A stretch of 64,000 nucleotides of DNA from Brevundimonas sp. Leaf363 (GTDB lineage: Bacteria; Pseudomonadota; Alphaproteobacteria; Caulobacterales; Caulobacteraceae), in assembly GCF_001424025.1 (NCBI RefSeq), contig NZ_LMPZ01000002.1, positions 1,292,702 through 1,356,701 of the forward strand, in the 5' to 3' direction. A program made the translations under genes and the position numbers. The notes under the pieces are model-generated. The model was not told the origin of the DNA, did not search any database, and saw only the letters and a list, made by a program, of their open reading frames with translations. The stretch's first letter is position 1. The number at the start of each line of letters is the position of its first letter. This document shows positions 37,235 through 45,540 of the stretch, in pieces.

Positions 37235-38926
37235 TCAATGAGATAGAGGACGTTCATCGAACGCCAGCGCCAGCTTGTCGGCCAACTCGCCCGACCGAAA
37301 GGGCTTATGCACCACCCGCGCTTCCGGCGCCTCGGCCAGAGCTTCCGCATCGGCATAGCCGGTGGCGAAGAGGATCGGCAGTTTCGGACGCCGCCCCTGC
37401 ATCTCGCGCGCCACCTCCGCGCCGTTCATCCCCGGCATGGCGAAGTCCAGGATCACCGCCTCGACGTCTGTTCGCCGGTCCAGAATGTCCAACGCCGCCC
37501 CGCCGCTGCCCGCCTCGACTACGACGTAGCCAAGGTCGGCGAGGATGCCCGCCGTAACCTCACGCACCGCGTCGTCGTCATCGACGACCATGACCACCGT
37601 GCCAGGTGTCGAGGCCATCCGTGCGATGGCGCCGATCTCCACCTCCGTTTCCGGCGCCACATGCGCGCGCGGCAGATAGACTTTGATCGTCGTCCCCTGC
37701 CCAACGACGGTGTCAATCGTGACCCCGCCTCCCGACTGTTTGGCCAGCCCGAACACCTGGCTGAGCCCTAGGCCCGATCCCTTGCCAACGGCCTTGGTGG
37801 TGAAGAAGGGCTCGAACACCCGGGTCAAAACCGCCTCGGTCATGCCCGACCCGTTGTCGGATACCGCCACTGCCACATGATCCCCGGCCGGGGGATGCTC
37901 GGGTCGGCTTGGCTCCGGCATCGTCACATTGGTCGTCCCGATCTTCAGCGTTCCGCCCACCTCCATCGCGTCACGCGCATTGATGGCAAGGTTGAGGATC
38001 ACCAGCTCGATCTGCGTCGGATCGATCATCGCCGTCCACAGCCCTTCCGCCAGCTCCGGCTCCAGGATCTGGACGCTGCCCCCGATCGTGCTCTGCAGCA
38101 GGTTGCGCATGCTGCGGACTGTCTCGTTGAGGTCGACCGCCTTGGGCTCCAGCTTCTGCCGACGCGAAAAGGCCAGCATCTGGGCCGTCAGCTGCGCTCC
38201 GCGCCGCGACGCCTCGGCCATCATGTCGAGCCGACGCGCGACCTTGGGGTCATCAGATCGCTTCTGCAGCTGCTCGACGTTTCCGATAATGACGGTCAGC
38301 AGGTTGTTGAAGTCGTGCGCCACGCCCGAGGTGAGCTGGCCGACTGCCTCCAGCCTCTGGGCCTGGCGCAGGGCTGTCTCAACCTTCTCCCGCTCAGCGA
38401 TCTGGTTCGCGAGCTGACGGTTGGCCGCTTCCAGCTCGGAAGTCCGCTCCTCGACCCGACGCTCAAGCAAGGCCTCACCGCGACGGATCTCCTCGATCCG
38501 CTCGCGCGCCTCATATTGGCGGCTGCGTCCCCGCAACGCCGTCCGAACCGCGCTGACCAGGGTTGTCGGGTGAAATGGCCGCTCCAGAAATCCCACATTG
38601 CCCAAAGCCTGCGACAACCTCTGGGCGACCGGATTGCGCTCTACGCTGCCGCCGCGCTGTGTCAGGATAACAAAGGGAAAATCGGACCAAGACGGCTGGG
38701 CCGCGATCCACTCGGACAGCGGGCTCAGGTCGGCCGAGCGCAACACGTCATCGACAATGACCGCCAGACCAGCGCCCTCATCCATCCGCGACAGAAGATC
38801 GGTCAGATCGCGGCAGAGGACAGCCGTGACGTTCGCCTCCCCGAGGATGGCGGCCGCGATCGCGCCGTCACGCCCGATCGGCGCGAAAACCAGAGCGCGC
38901 TGCGAAAGGGCGCCGCCAGCGCTCAT
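37235..38926 (-). CDS. Hybrid histidine kinase with N-terminal pseudo-receiver
   Basis: This is a 563-residue soluble kinase. Residues 1-130 look like a receiver fold, but the first-strand acidic pair is missing (RALVFAPIGRDG), so it may be a pseudo-receiver. A coiled coil follows (ERIEEIRRGEALLERRVEERTSELEAA), then HisKA with the phospho-His in TSGVAHDFNNLLTVIIGN. The ATPase boxes are NLAINARDAM, VSDNGSGM and GKGSGLGLSQVFGLA. The C-terminal receiver has MVVDDDDAVREV, phospho-Asp in VILDFAMPGMNG, and the KPF motif. There is no membrane segment. It is the second gene of an operon, joined to the KaiC-like gene by an ATGA overlap. Confidence 0.93.
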   Translation of the reverse strand: MSAGGALSQRALVFAPIGRDGAIAAAILGEANVTAVLCRDLTDLLSRMDEGAGLAVIVDDVLRSADLSPLSEWIAAQPSWSDFPFVILTQRGGSVERNPVAQRLSQALGNVGFLERPFHPTTLVSAVRTALRGRSRQYEARERIEEIRRGEALLERRVEERTSELEAANRQLANQIAEREKVETALRQAQRLEAVGQLTSGVAHDFNNLLTVIIGNVEQLQKRSDDPKVARRLDMMAEASRRGAQLTAQMLAFSRRQKLEPKAVDLNETVRSMRNLLQSTIGGSVQILEPELAEGLWTAMIDPTQIELVILNLAINARDAMEVGGTLKIGTTNVTMPEPSRPEHPPAGDHVAVAVSDNGSGMTEAVLTRVFEPFFTTKAVGKGSGLGLSQVFGLAKQSGGGVTIDTVVGQGTTIKVYLPRAHVAPETEVEIGAIARMASTPGTVVMVVDDDDAVREVTAGILADLGYVVVEAGSGGAALDILDRRTDVEAVILDFAMPGMNGAEVAREMQGRRPKLPILFATGYADAEALAEAPEARVVHKPFRSGELADKLALAFDERPLSH

Positions 38927-40416
38927 GCGGAGGCGTCACCCATCAGACCTGCTCCCGGACCCACGAAGTTCGGCACGCCGCGCAGCACGCCCTGGAACTG
39001 GCTAAGCGGTTCGCCGAGAGTCAGCCCGTCCTCGCCGATGTTGAACTCGCGGATCGTGGTCTCATGCGCGCCTGAGCGTTTTTTGATCACGGACACCGCG
39101 CGCCGCACGTTCCCGGCGGCTTCGAAGTAACGCAGCAGGATCACTGTGTCGGCGAGATAGGTGACATCGACCGGCGCCTTCATCTCGCCTACGAGGCCGT
39201 GCTGGGCGACGGTCAGGAAGGTCGATGCGCCCTGGCGGTTCAGATACTGCAGCAGCTCGTGGATGTGCAGGACCAGGAACTGCTCCTGCGGCATCGCGGC
39301 CTGATAGCCGTTGAGACTGTCGATCACCACGGTCTGAATCTTCTGCTGGCCGACGCACTGTCGAACCCGCGAGGCGAATTCGCCGGGTGACAGTTCCGCC
39401 GCATCGACCTGCTCGATGATCAGATTACCGTCCTCCTCCATCGATCGCAGGTCGATGCCGAGTTTCTGCATCCGGTCGTAGAGCAGGCCCAGCTCCTCGT
39501 CGAAGATGAACAGGGCGGCCTTCTCGCCGCGAGCAACAGCGGCGACCGCGAACTTGATCGAGAACAGCGATTTGCCCGTTCCCGCCGGACCCAGGACAAG
39601 GCAGCTGGACCCTCGCTCGATACCGCCGCCAAGCAGATCGTCCAGCTCGCTGACCCCGCTCAACAGAACATCCCGTGCGAAGGCGGTGTGGTGTTCGGAG
39701 GCGACGATGCGGGGATAGACCTCCAGCCCGCCGGTCTTGATCGTGAAGTCGTGATAGCCGCCCCGGAAGCGCCGTCCGCGATACTTGATCACCCGCGCGC
39801 GGCGGCGCTCCGCTCCATACTCAGGCGCCAGTTCCTGCAGCTGCACCACGCCGTGAGCGACGGAATGGACGGTTTTGTCGTTGATATCAGTCGTCAGGTC
39901 GTCGAGCAGAAGCACCGTCGCCTGATGCTTGGCGAAATAGTGCTTGAGGGCCAGAACTTGGCGCCGATACCGCAGCGATGTTTGGGCCAGCAGCCGAATC
40001 TCTGACAGGCTGTCGATCACGACCCGCAGCGGCTTCTTCGCCTCGACGGATTCGAAGATCATCCGCGTCGTCTCGCCGAGCTCGAGGTCAGACGAATAGA
40101 GCAAACTCTGCTGCTGCTGTTCGTCGAGCAGGCTTTCGGGCGGCACCAGCTCGAAGATGTCCACCCCGTCCATCGTCCAGCCGTGCGAACGCGCCGTGCC
40201 TCTGAGTTCCTCTTCGGTTTCCGACAAAGTGATATAGAGGCCGCGCTCTCCCAGACGCGCGCCCTCAAGCAGGAAGCTCATCGACGCGGTTGTCTTGCCC
40301 GTGCCCGGCGCGCCTTCCAGCAGATAGACACGGCCTCGTTCGAGGCCACCGGCCAGAATATTGTCCAGCCCGGTGATGCCGAAGCCCGCGTCGCCTTTGG
40401 TCGTGTCGAACGTCAT
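38923..40416 (-). CDS. KaiC-like double-domain ATPase
   Basis: This 497-residue RecA-type protein has two KaiC domains. The first has Walker A GAPGTGKT at 35-42 and a SETEEE acidic stretch at 65-70. The second has Walker A GPAGTGKS at 276-283 and the catalytic EE at 307-308. Aligned with cyanobacterial KaiC, the two phosphorylation positions before DTVILLRYFE read Thr-Tyr (419-420) in place of Ser-Thr, so one hydroxyl site is kept and the second is changed. No KaiA or KaiB gene is present. I prefer the ATG at 40416; a GTG at 40425 is possible. Coupled to a hybrid kinase, it is probably a signalling switch rather than a clock. Confidence 0.92.
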   Translation of the reverse strand: MTFDTTKGDAGFGITGLDNILAGGLERGRVYLLEGAPGTGKTTASMSFLLEGARLGERGLYITLSETEEELRGTARSHGWTMDGVDIFELVPPESLLDEQQQQSLLYSSDLELGETTRMIFESVEAKKPLRVVIDSLSEIRLLAQTSLRYRRQVLALKHYFAKHQATVLLLDDLTTDINDKTVHSVAHGVVQLQELAPEYGAERRRARVIKYRGRRFRGGYHDFTIKTGGLEVYPRIVASEHHTAFARDVLLSGVSELDDLLGGGIERGSSCLVLGPAGTGKSLFSIKFAVAAVARGEKAALFIFDEELGLLYDRMQKLGIDLRSMEEDGNLIIEQVDAAELSPGEFASRVRQCVGQQKIQTVVIDSLNGYQAAMPQEQFLVLHIHELLQYLNRQGASTFLTVAQHGLVGEMKAPVDVTYLADTVILLRYFEAAGNVRRAVSVIKKRSGAHETTIREFNIGEDGLTLGEPLSQFQGVLRGVPNFVGPGAGLMGDASA

Positions 40417-40425
40417 GCCTTGCAC

Positions 40426-40744
40426 GGCCCTGTCTTAGCTGAGCCGTAACGCTCATCTCATCAGTTGGTTACACGGTTAGCCTCGAACAGAAAGAGCCGT
40501 GAGTACGAGAACAAGTTATAAGGATATGGCCAAGCTGAGCCCGCGTGTGACGGAGCGACGTGCTGAGCGTGTCCCTGCATCGACAGCGCCGATGGCGCTG
40601 AATTGGACAGCGGACCTCGCCGAGCCTCATCGCGGCTGACTGTCGTGTTTCCGGCGTCCCACCAATGTCCGTTGCCGGCGCATAGCTGCATTCCTGACGA
40701 CCCCACGTCCGACCCTGACGTGTCCGCATGCCAACGTCGCGGAC
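40426..40744. other. Divergent intergenic region, 319 bases
   Basis: This is the longest gene-free stretch in the window. Its left end holds the possible stress promoter of the KaiC-like gene. A 37-codon open frame (40526-40639, plus strand) has AAGGAT directly before its ATG and a composition like the start of a PilZ domain (TERRAERVPAS), but it is too short to trust. TGTCCGC (40721-40727) and GCGGACA (40739-40745) form a hairpin that touches the start codon of the next gene. I see no RNA gene here. Confidence 0.6.
40448..40472 (-). promoter_or_regulatory. Possible EcfG-type (general stress) promoter for the KaiC/HK operon
   Basis: On the minus strand, GTAAC (40472-40468) and CGTT (40451-40448) are separated by 16 bases and lie about 30 bases before the KaiC start. 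The alphaproteobacterial general-stress consensus is GGAAC-N16/17-CGTT, so four of five -35 bases, all of the -10 and the spacing agree. One motif of nine fixed bases is weak evidence by itself. Confidence 0.35.
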
Positions 40745-41296
40745 ATGCCCTCGAACGTGCAACTCGACCCCACCCGCCTCGACGGCCAAGGCGGAGACTT
40801 TTGGGATCATGCGCGGCGAGAATATCTGTCGGGCATGACGGCGGCGCAGGTGTGCCAGCGGTACGACATATCGCTTAGTTCGTTTCGGCTTCATGCGCGG
40901 GTCGGCGGCTGGCGGCGGATGGATCAGCCGGCCAGCGAGATCCCGCCGGAGCCCGGCGAATACCATCCCGACGACAATGTCAGCTTCGCCGACCTGGCCG
41001 ACCAGGCCTTTCTGAACATTCGCCGCGCCGTCGGCGCCGGGCGGGCGGCGGAGGCGTCGACCTGGATGCGCGTCTACGACAAACTGGCCGACCGCGCCCG
41101 ATCCCAGGTGATGGCCGACCTCCCGGACCGGGCGCTGCCGGTGACACTGCGCGATCCGCTGCGGCTCGCCGCGGCCCAAGAGGAAACCTGCAACGATTCA
41201 GACGCCTTTTCCGAACCCGCTGGCGCCGCGTCTCAGGATTTGGACCCTTTGCACCCGCCTTTTTCCGAGTCCAATCCGGCCCCTAGCGATCCATGA
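40745..41296 (+). CDS. Hypothetical protein with N-terminal helix-turn-helix
   Basis: This 183-residue soluble protein contains a likely helix-turn-helix at about residues 20-53 (ARREYLSGMTAAQVCQRYDISLSSFRLHARVGGWRR). It resembles the small HTH segments of phage terminase small subunits and of many Caulobacterales hypothetical proteins. The middle is helical (ADQAFLNIRRAVGAGRAAEASTWMRVYDKL), and the C-terminal 50 residues are acidic and look disordered. No clear ribosome-binding site is seen. The last 14 bases overlap the convergent HAD gene. It is possibly a DNA-binding regulator; no function can be assigned. Confidence 0.75.
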   Translation: MPSNVQLDPTRLDGQGGDFWDHARREYLSGMTAAQVCQRYDISLSSFRLHARVGGWRRMDQPASEIPPEPGEYHPDDNVSFADLADQAFLNIRRAVGAGRAAEASTWMRVYDKLADRARSQVMADLPDRALPVTLRDPLRLAAAQEETCNDSDAFSEPAGAASQDLDPLHPPFSESNPAPSDP

Positions 41297-41942
41297 AGGC
41301 CGCCACGGCGTTGTAGCTTTCTGCGACCACGTCGGCCCCCGCCGCCATCAACCGATCCGCCATTTGCGGCCGCGCATGGCCCCCGGCGGTCAGGCCGACC
41401 ACCGTCATGCCTGCCGCCCGTCCGGCCGCCACGCCCGCCTCGCTGTCCTCGATGACCAGCGCCCGCTCCGGCGCCACCCCCATCGCCCTAGCCGCGTGCA
41501 GGAACAGGTCGGGGAAGGGCTTGCCGCGCTCCACATGGATGGCGGCGCTGAAGATCTTGCCCTCGAACATGGGCCGGATGCCGAACCGGTCCAGTCCCAG
41601 ATGCAGCCAGTCCGGCCCACTGGACGAGGCGATGCACCGCGCCTCCGTCCGCGACGCCAGGAACGCCATCAGCCCCGGCACCGGCTCCAGCTCGGTCGCC
41701 GCCCGCGCATGGCAGATGCCCGTCGCCCTCTCATGGAAGTCGTCCGGGCAGGCCTTGCCATGCCGCGCCTCGATCATCGGCCGCGTGTCCCGCCACCGCC
41801 GCCCGACATACTCGTCGAGCACATCATCCAGCGTCGTCGGCAGACCCGCCTCGGTCAGCAGGTCCGCCATCACCCCGCTGGACAACAGTTCGCTATCCGC
41901 CACCACGCCGTCGAAATCGAAGATAATCAGGTCGAAACTCAC
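41283..41942 (-). CDS. HAD-superfamily phosphatase (beta-phosphoglucomutase-like)
   Basis: This 219-residue haloacid dehalogenase-type hydrolase has motif I DLIIFDFDGVVADSE, motif II CIASSSGP, a lysine motif RGKPFPDLFLHAARAMGV and motif IV LVIEDSEAGVAAGRAAGM. The cap domain is of the small alpha-helical type. The substrate is probably a sugar phosphate or phosphoglycolate, but this is not readable. The GTG at 41942 overlaps the mazG stop (GTGA), and motif I begins four residues later, which fixes the start; the open frame upstream lies within mazG. Confidence 0.88.
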   Translation of the reverse strand: MSFDLIIFDFDGVVADSELLSSGVMADLLTEAGLPTTLDDVLDEYVGRRWRDTRPMIEARHGKACPDDFHERATGICHARAATELEPVPGLMAFLASRTEARCIASSSGPDWLHLGLDRFGIRPMFEGKIFSAAIHVERGKPFPDLFLHAARAMGVAPERALVIEDSEAGVAAGRAAGMTVVGLTAGGHARPQMADRLMAAGADVVAESYNAVAAFMDR

Positions 41943-42724
41943 GCCTTCTCCGCTGCCTTGGCCGCGTCCCACAGCCCGTCCATCTCGGCCAGGTCCGACT
42001 GGTCCGGCGTGCGTCCGTCCTTGGCCAGTTCGGTCTCGATGAAGCCGAACCGCCGAACGAACTTGGCGTTCGCGCCGCGCAGGGCGTCCTCCGGCTCGAC
42101 GCCCAGCTTGCGCGCCAGGTTGGCGACGACGAACAGCAGGTCGCCCATCTCCTCGCGCGCCTTATCCAGGTCGCCGGCGGCGATCTCGACCCGCAGCTCG
42201 GCGACCTCCTCGTCCAGCTTTTCGAACACCTCGTCGGTCGAGGGCCAGTCGAAGCCGACCCGCGCCGCCCGCTTCGTCAGCTTGGCCGCCCGCGCCAGCG
42301 CCGGCAGACCCACTGGCACGTCGTCCAGCACGCCGCCTTGCGCCTTCGCCTTGCGCTCCTCGGCCTTGATGTCCTCCCAGCGCGCCTTCTGGGACCACTC
42401 GTCCGACTTCGCCGCCTCGTCCCCGAACACGTGCGGGTGCCGCCGCTCCAGTTTGTCGGACATGGCGTCGGCCACGTCGTCAAAGGCGAACAGGCTCTGT
42501 TCCTCGGCCATGCGGGCGTGGAAGACGACCTGGAACAGCAGGTCGCCCAGTTCGGACTTCAGCTCGGTCATGTCGCCTCGCTCGATGGCGTCGGCGACCT
42601 CGTACGCCTCCTCGATCGTATAGGGGGCGATGGTGGCGAAGGTCTGGGCCACGTCCCACGGGCAGCCGCCGTCCGGGTCGCGCAACCGCCGCATGATGCC
42701 GTTCAGGCGGTCGATCGGGGTCAT
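41939..42724 (-). CDS. mazG: Nucleoside triphosphate pyrophosphohydrolase MazG
   Basis: This 261-residue enzyme hydrolyses NTPs to NMP and pyrophosphate and cleans the nucleotide pool. It has two MazG repeats. The first contains LRDPDGGCPWDVAQTF, EEAYEVADAIE and ELGDLLFQVVFHARMAEE. The second contains DEVFEKLDEEVAELRVEI and REEMGDLLFVVANLARKLGV. The EExxE and ExxD metal-binding residues are present in both. It overlaps the upstream transporter by ATGA and the downstream HAD gene by GTGA, giving a tight three-gene operon. Confidence 0.95.
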   Translation of the reverse strand: MTPIDRLNGIMRRLRDPDGGCPWDVAQTFATIAPYTIEEAYEVADAIERGDMTELKSELGDLLFQVVFHARMAEEQSLFAFDDVADAMSDKLERRHPHVFGDEAAKSDEWSQKARWEDIKAEERKAKAQGGVLDDVPVGLPALARAAKLTKRAARVGFDWPSTDEVFEKLDEEVAELRVEIAAGDLDKAREEMGDLLFVVANLARKLGVEPEDALRGANAKFVRRFGFIETELAKDGRTPDQSDLAEMDGLWDAAKAAEKA

Positions 42725-44085
42725 GCGGTCTCGCGGGCCTCAAGCTGTCGGCGGATCTCGTCATGCCGCGCCGGCGTCAGCGGATACCGCCTCAGCACGA
42801 CGGCCGCAGCGGCGATCAGCAGGGTCGGCAGGGCCACGAACATCACCTGCAACACCGTCAGCGACAGGGGGCTGTTGCCGCCCGCCGGCGCTACCGCCTT
42901 GAACCCGACCCAGCCCAGCACCGCATAGGGGATCAGGGCGAAGACGTGCCCCAGCTTGGTCGTGGCCGACAGGATCGAGAACATCAGCGCCGTCCGGTCC
43001 ACACCGGTCTCCAGCCGCACCTCGTCGCCCGCATCGGCCATCATGGCCCGTAGCAGGAACAGCCCCGCCGCATAGGGCAGGCCCGCGATGAACATGGCCG
43101 CGCCAGTCAGGACGAAGCTGCCCCCCGGCAGCAGGGTGGCGACCCCGTACAGCACCGCGAAGATCAGGCTGGCGATGGCCAGCGCCTTGTCCTTGCCGAC
43201 TTTGCCGGCCAGCTTGGCCCAGATCGGCGCCCCCGCCAGACCGCCGATGAAATACAGCAGCATGAAGATCGACGCCGCCGTCCGGTCGTAGCCCTTGATC
43301 TGGTCGAAGAAGAAGAACAGCAGCGCCCCGGTGATCCCCGGCGCCACGCCCAGCAGCACGTCCGCGACCAGCAGACGCGCCACCGTCGGCCGCCGGATGA
43401 TGTCCCAGTAGGCCTTCAGCCCCCCGTGCGGCGTCTCGCCCGGATTGACCGGCTCGGGCACAACGGCCAGCGCCAGGCTGATGGTCAGGGGCAGGGCGAC
43501 GATGATGGCCCAGCCCATGATGTGCACCCCGGCCACATAGTCGCCGACGCCCGTCTGAACGATGGCGGCGGGCAGGATCAGGATGGCGATGACGCCGATG
43601 ATGTTGAACGCCTGCCACCAGGCGTAGACACGGCTGCGCTGGTCATACTGGGGCGCCAGCACCGAGGCCCAGCCCAGCTGGCTCAGCGTGCCCACCGAGA
43701 AGCCCAGGTAGAGCACCAGCAGCCAGCCGAAGAGATACAGCGGCCCCGCGCCCGGCTTGACCATGACGAAGATCATCAGCGCCGCCAGCATCAGCACCGG
43801 CGCCGACGCCGCCATCCACGGGCGATACCGGCCCCAGCGCGTCCGCGTCCGGTCCATCGCCGCCCCGATCAGCGGGTCTGCGGCGATGTCGAACGCCCGC
43901 ACCGCCATGAAGACATAGCCGACCATGGCGATGTCGATGCCGACATGGCTGGCATAGTACTCCGGCAGGGTGACCGGCAGCGCCACGCCGAACGCCGCCA
44001 GCGGCAGGCAGACGGTGGAGAAGGCCGCCAGTACGCCGTTGCTGCGGCGAGAAGGGTCAATGCGGGTCGTGGAGGTGGTGCTCAC
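42721..44085 (-). CDS. MFS transporter, GPH (MelB-like) sugar:cation symporter family
   Basis: This 454-residue protein has twelve hydrophobic segments in the glycoside-pentoside-hexuronide symporter pattern. DIAADPLIGAAMDRTRTRWGRYRPWM in the first loop (the DPxxG and RxxxGRxRPW marks) is diagnostic. The signature SQLGWASVLAPQYDQRSRVYAWWQAFN also fits the family. These carriers move sugars with sodium or protons. The substrate cannot be inferred, and no glycosidase is adjacent. It is the first gene of an operon with mazG and the HAD phosphatase, with an ATGA overlap. Confidence 0.88.
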   Translation of the reverse strand: MSTTSTTRIDPSRRSNGVLAAFSTVCLPLAAFGVALPVTLPEYYASHVGIDIAMVGYVFMAVRAFDIAADPLIGAAMDRTRTRWGRYRPWMAASAPVLMLAALMIFVMVKPGAGPLYLFGWLLVLYLGFSVGTLSQLGWASVLAPQYDQRSRVYAWWQAFNIIGVIAILILPAAIVQTGVGDYVAGVHIMGWAIIVALPLTISLALAVVPEPVNPGETPHGGLKAYWDIIRRPTVARLLVADVLLGVAPGITGALLFFFFDQIKGYDRTAASIFMLLYFIGGLAGAPIWAKLAGKVGKDKALAIASLIFAVLYGVATLLPGGSFVLTGAAMFIAGLPYAAGLFLLRAMMADAGDEVRLETGVDRTALMFSILSATTKLGHVFALIPYAVLGWVGFKAVAPAGGNSPLSLTVLQVMFVALPTLLIAAAAVVLRRYPLTPARHDEIRRQLEARETA

Positions 44086-44187
44086 GCTGGGCTCCGGATG
44101 AGTCGGCAGGCGAAGGGCACCATGCCCGGTTTAGTCGGGCGGGCGAAGACGCTTGCGACCAGCGCGCCGGTGGGCTCCACTGGCGTC

Positions 44188-45042
44188 ATGTTCCGATGGC
44201 TGGCGGCCCTGATGATCGGCGCGGCGATGGCGCTGGTCGCCTCGACCGGCGCGCGCGCCCAGAACGCCGAGTGCAACGCCGACTACGCCCGCTGGGCCGG
44301 TCCCGGCTTCCAGAACGCCGTCTCGCTTTACAGCCTCGACTGGACCCCCTTCGGCGCCCAGGAGTGGGGCTGGCAAACCTATCTGCCCCTGATCCGTCAG
44401 GAGATCGGCAGTCCCTGCGCCCCCGGCTCGCCCGGGTTCGCCAAGGCCCTGGCCGACTTCCAGTCCCGCTACGCCCTGATCCCCACCGGCGTGTTCGACG
44501 CCGCGACCTTCCAGGTCTTCAAGGGCGTCTGGCAGGAGCGCCGGCCCTTCGTCATGGCCCGGCTGGACGAGACCTGCCCGGACCCGCCGCCGCTGATGCA
44601 GCTGGGATACCTCGTGGCGGAGGAAGAGCACGCCGACCGCCTGACCCGCCTGCTGCGCCGCGACGTGCTGGCCGCCTACCGCCAGCTGGTCGCCGCCGCC
44701 CGCGCCGAGGTGCCCGAGGTCGCGAACGATCCCGAGATGCTGCAAATCTTCTCCGGCTTCCGCGACCCGGAGGCCGACGCCGCCCGCTGCGCCGCCCAGG
44801 GCAACTGCGACGGCCTGCGCCGCGCGGTCTGCTCGCCCCACCGGACCGGCACGGCGGTCGATCTTTACGTCGGCCAGATCCCCGGCCTCGGTGTCGACAA
44901 CACCAATCCTGCCAGCCGCCTGCACATGAGCCAGGGCGCCACCTACCGCTGGCTGGTCCAGAACGCTGGCCGTTTCGGCTTCACTCCCTATGTCTATGAG
45001 CCTTGGCATTGGGAGTATGTGCGGCCGTGGTCCGAGCCCTGA
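44188..45042 (+). CDS. Exported M15-family D-Ala-D-Ala carboxypeptidase-like protein
   Basis: This 284-residue protein has a clear Sec signal peptide (MFRWLAALMIGAAMALVASTGARA). The C-terminal domain has the VanY/M15B zinc motifs: HRTGTAVDLYV (HxxGxAxD) and YEPWHWEYV (EPWHxE). It probably trims peptidoglycan stem peptides in the periplasm. A peptidoglycan-binding-like segment lies in the middle (ALADFQSRYALIPTGVFDAATFQVF). The ATG at 44188 is chosen from the signal peptide, although the frame is open much further upstream. The 3' end overlaps the next gene by 16 bases. Confidence 0.88.
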   Translation: MFRWLAALMIGAAMALVASTGARAQNAECNADYARWAGPGFQNAVSLYSLDWTPFGAQEWGWQTYLPLIRQEIGSPCAPGSPGFAKALADFQSRYALIPTGVFDAATFQVFKGVWQERRPFVMARLDETCPDPPPLMQLGYLVAEEEHADRLTRLLRRDVLAAYRQLVAAARAEVPEVANDPEMLQIFSGFRDPEADAARCAAQGNCDGLRRAVCSPHRTGTAVDLYVGQIPGLGVDNTNPASRLHMSQGATYRWLVQNAGRFGFTPYVYEPWHWEYVRPWSEP

Positions 45043-45497
45043 CGACAGCGGAGCGGGTGCTGGCGCGATCGGTCTTCGGCGCCGCGATCGATCTCGAGCC
45101 CGTCCGTCTGGCGCCGTCGCCGTTGAAGCGCGCCTTCGTCGCCGGACGATGGTTTGCGCGCGACTGGATCGTCTGGCCCAGGGGCAGCCTGATGGATGAC
45201 TTCGGCAACGCCCGCCTGTCCGATCGCTCGACCCTGATCCACGAACTGGTTCACGTCTGGCAGGCGCAGTCGGGCGTCAACCTGCTGACCGCCAAGCTGA
45301 GGGCAGGGGACAGCGCCGCCGCCTACGCCTATGCGCTTGACGATACCTGCGTCTGGGTCGGCCTGAACATCGAACAGCAGGCCTCGCTCGTCGAACACGC
45401 CTACCGCCTGCGCGAGGGCGGCCGAACGCCGCAGACAGCGGATTTCTACGCCCGAACCTGCCCGTTCCCCGTTTTCGGTCTTGCGGAACGCGCCTGA
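45027..45497 (+). CDS. HExxH metallopeptidase-like protein (vgr-related type)
   Basis: This protein of about 156 residues has a zinc-binding HExxH motif (STLIHELVHVWQAQSG), followed by an acidic position region near LNIEQQASLVEHAYRLREGG. Similar short proteins are often annotated as vgr-related or DUF4157-like. There is no signal peptide. I chose the GTG at 45027 (GGGAG upstream); it overlaps the preceding carboxypeptidase gene by 16 bases, suggesting the two peptidase-like products are made together. Catalytic activity is not proven. Confidence 0.75.
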   Translation: MVRALTTAERVLARSVFGAAIDLEPVRLAPSPLKRAFVAGRWFARDWIVWPRGSLMDDFGNARLSDRSTLIHELVHVWQAQSGVNLLTAKLRAGDSAAAYAYALDDTCVWVGLNIEQQASLVEHAYRLREGGRTPQTADFYARTCPFPVFGLAERA

Positions 45498-45540
45498 CGC
45501 GTTATTTCGCTACCATACCTGTTACGGATAGGAACTCGTC

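Noticed and set aside
40526..40639. 37-codon open frame with a PilZ-like opening
   Set aside because: It is too short for a PilZ domain, its AAGGAT abuts the ATG, and no continuation is found in other frames; noted only in the intergenic entry.
43426..44187. N-terminal extension of the M15 peptidase reading frame
   Set aside because: It lies antisense to the MFS gene and lacks protein-like motifs; the signal peptide at 44188 marks the true start.
45485..45503. GGAAC followed by CGTT upstream of wrbA, as a possible EcfG promoter
   Set aside because: The spacing is only 10 bases instead of 16-17.
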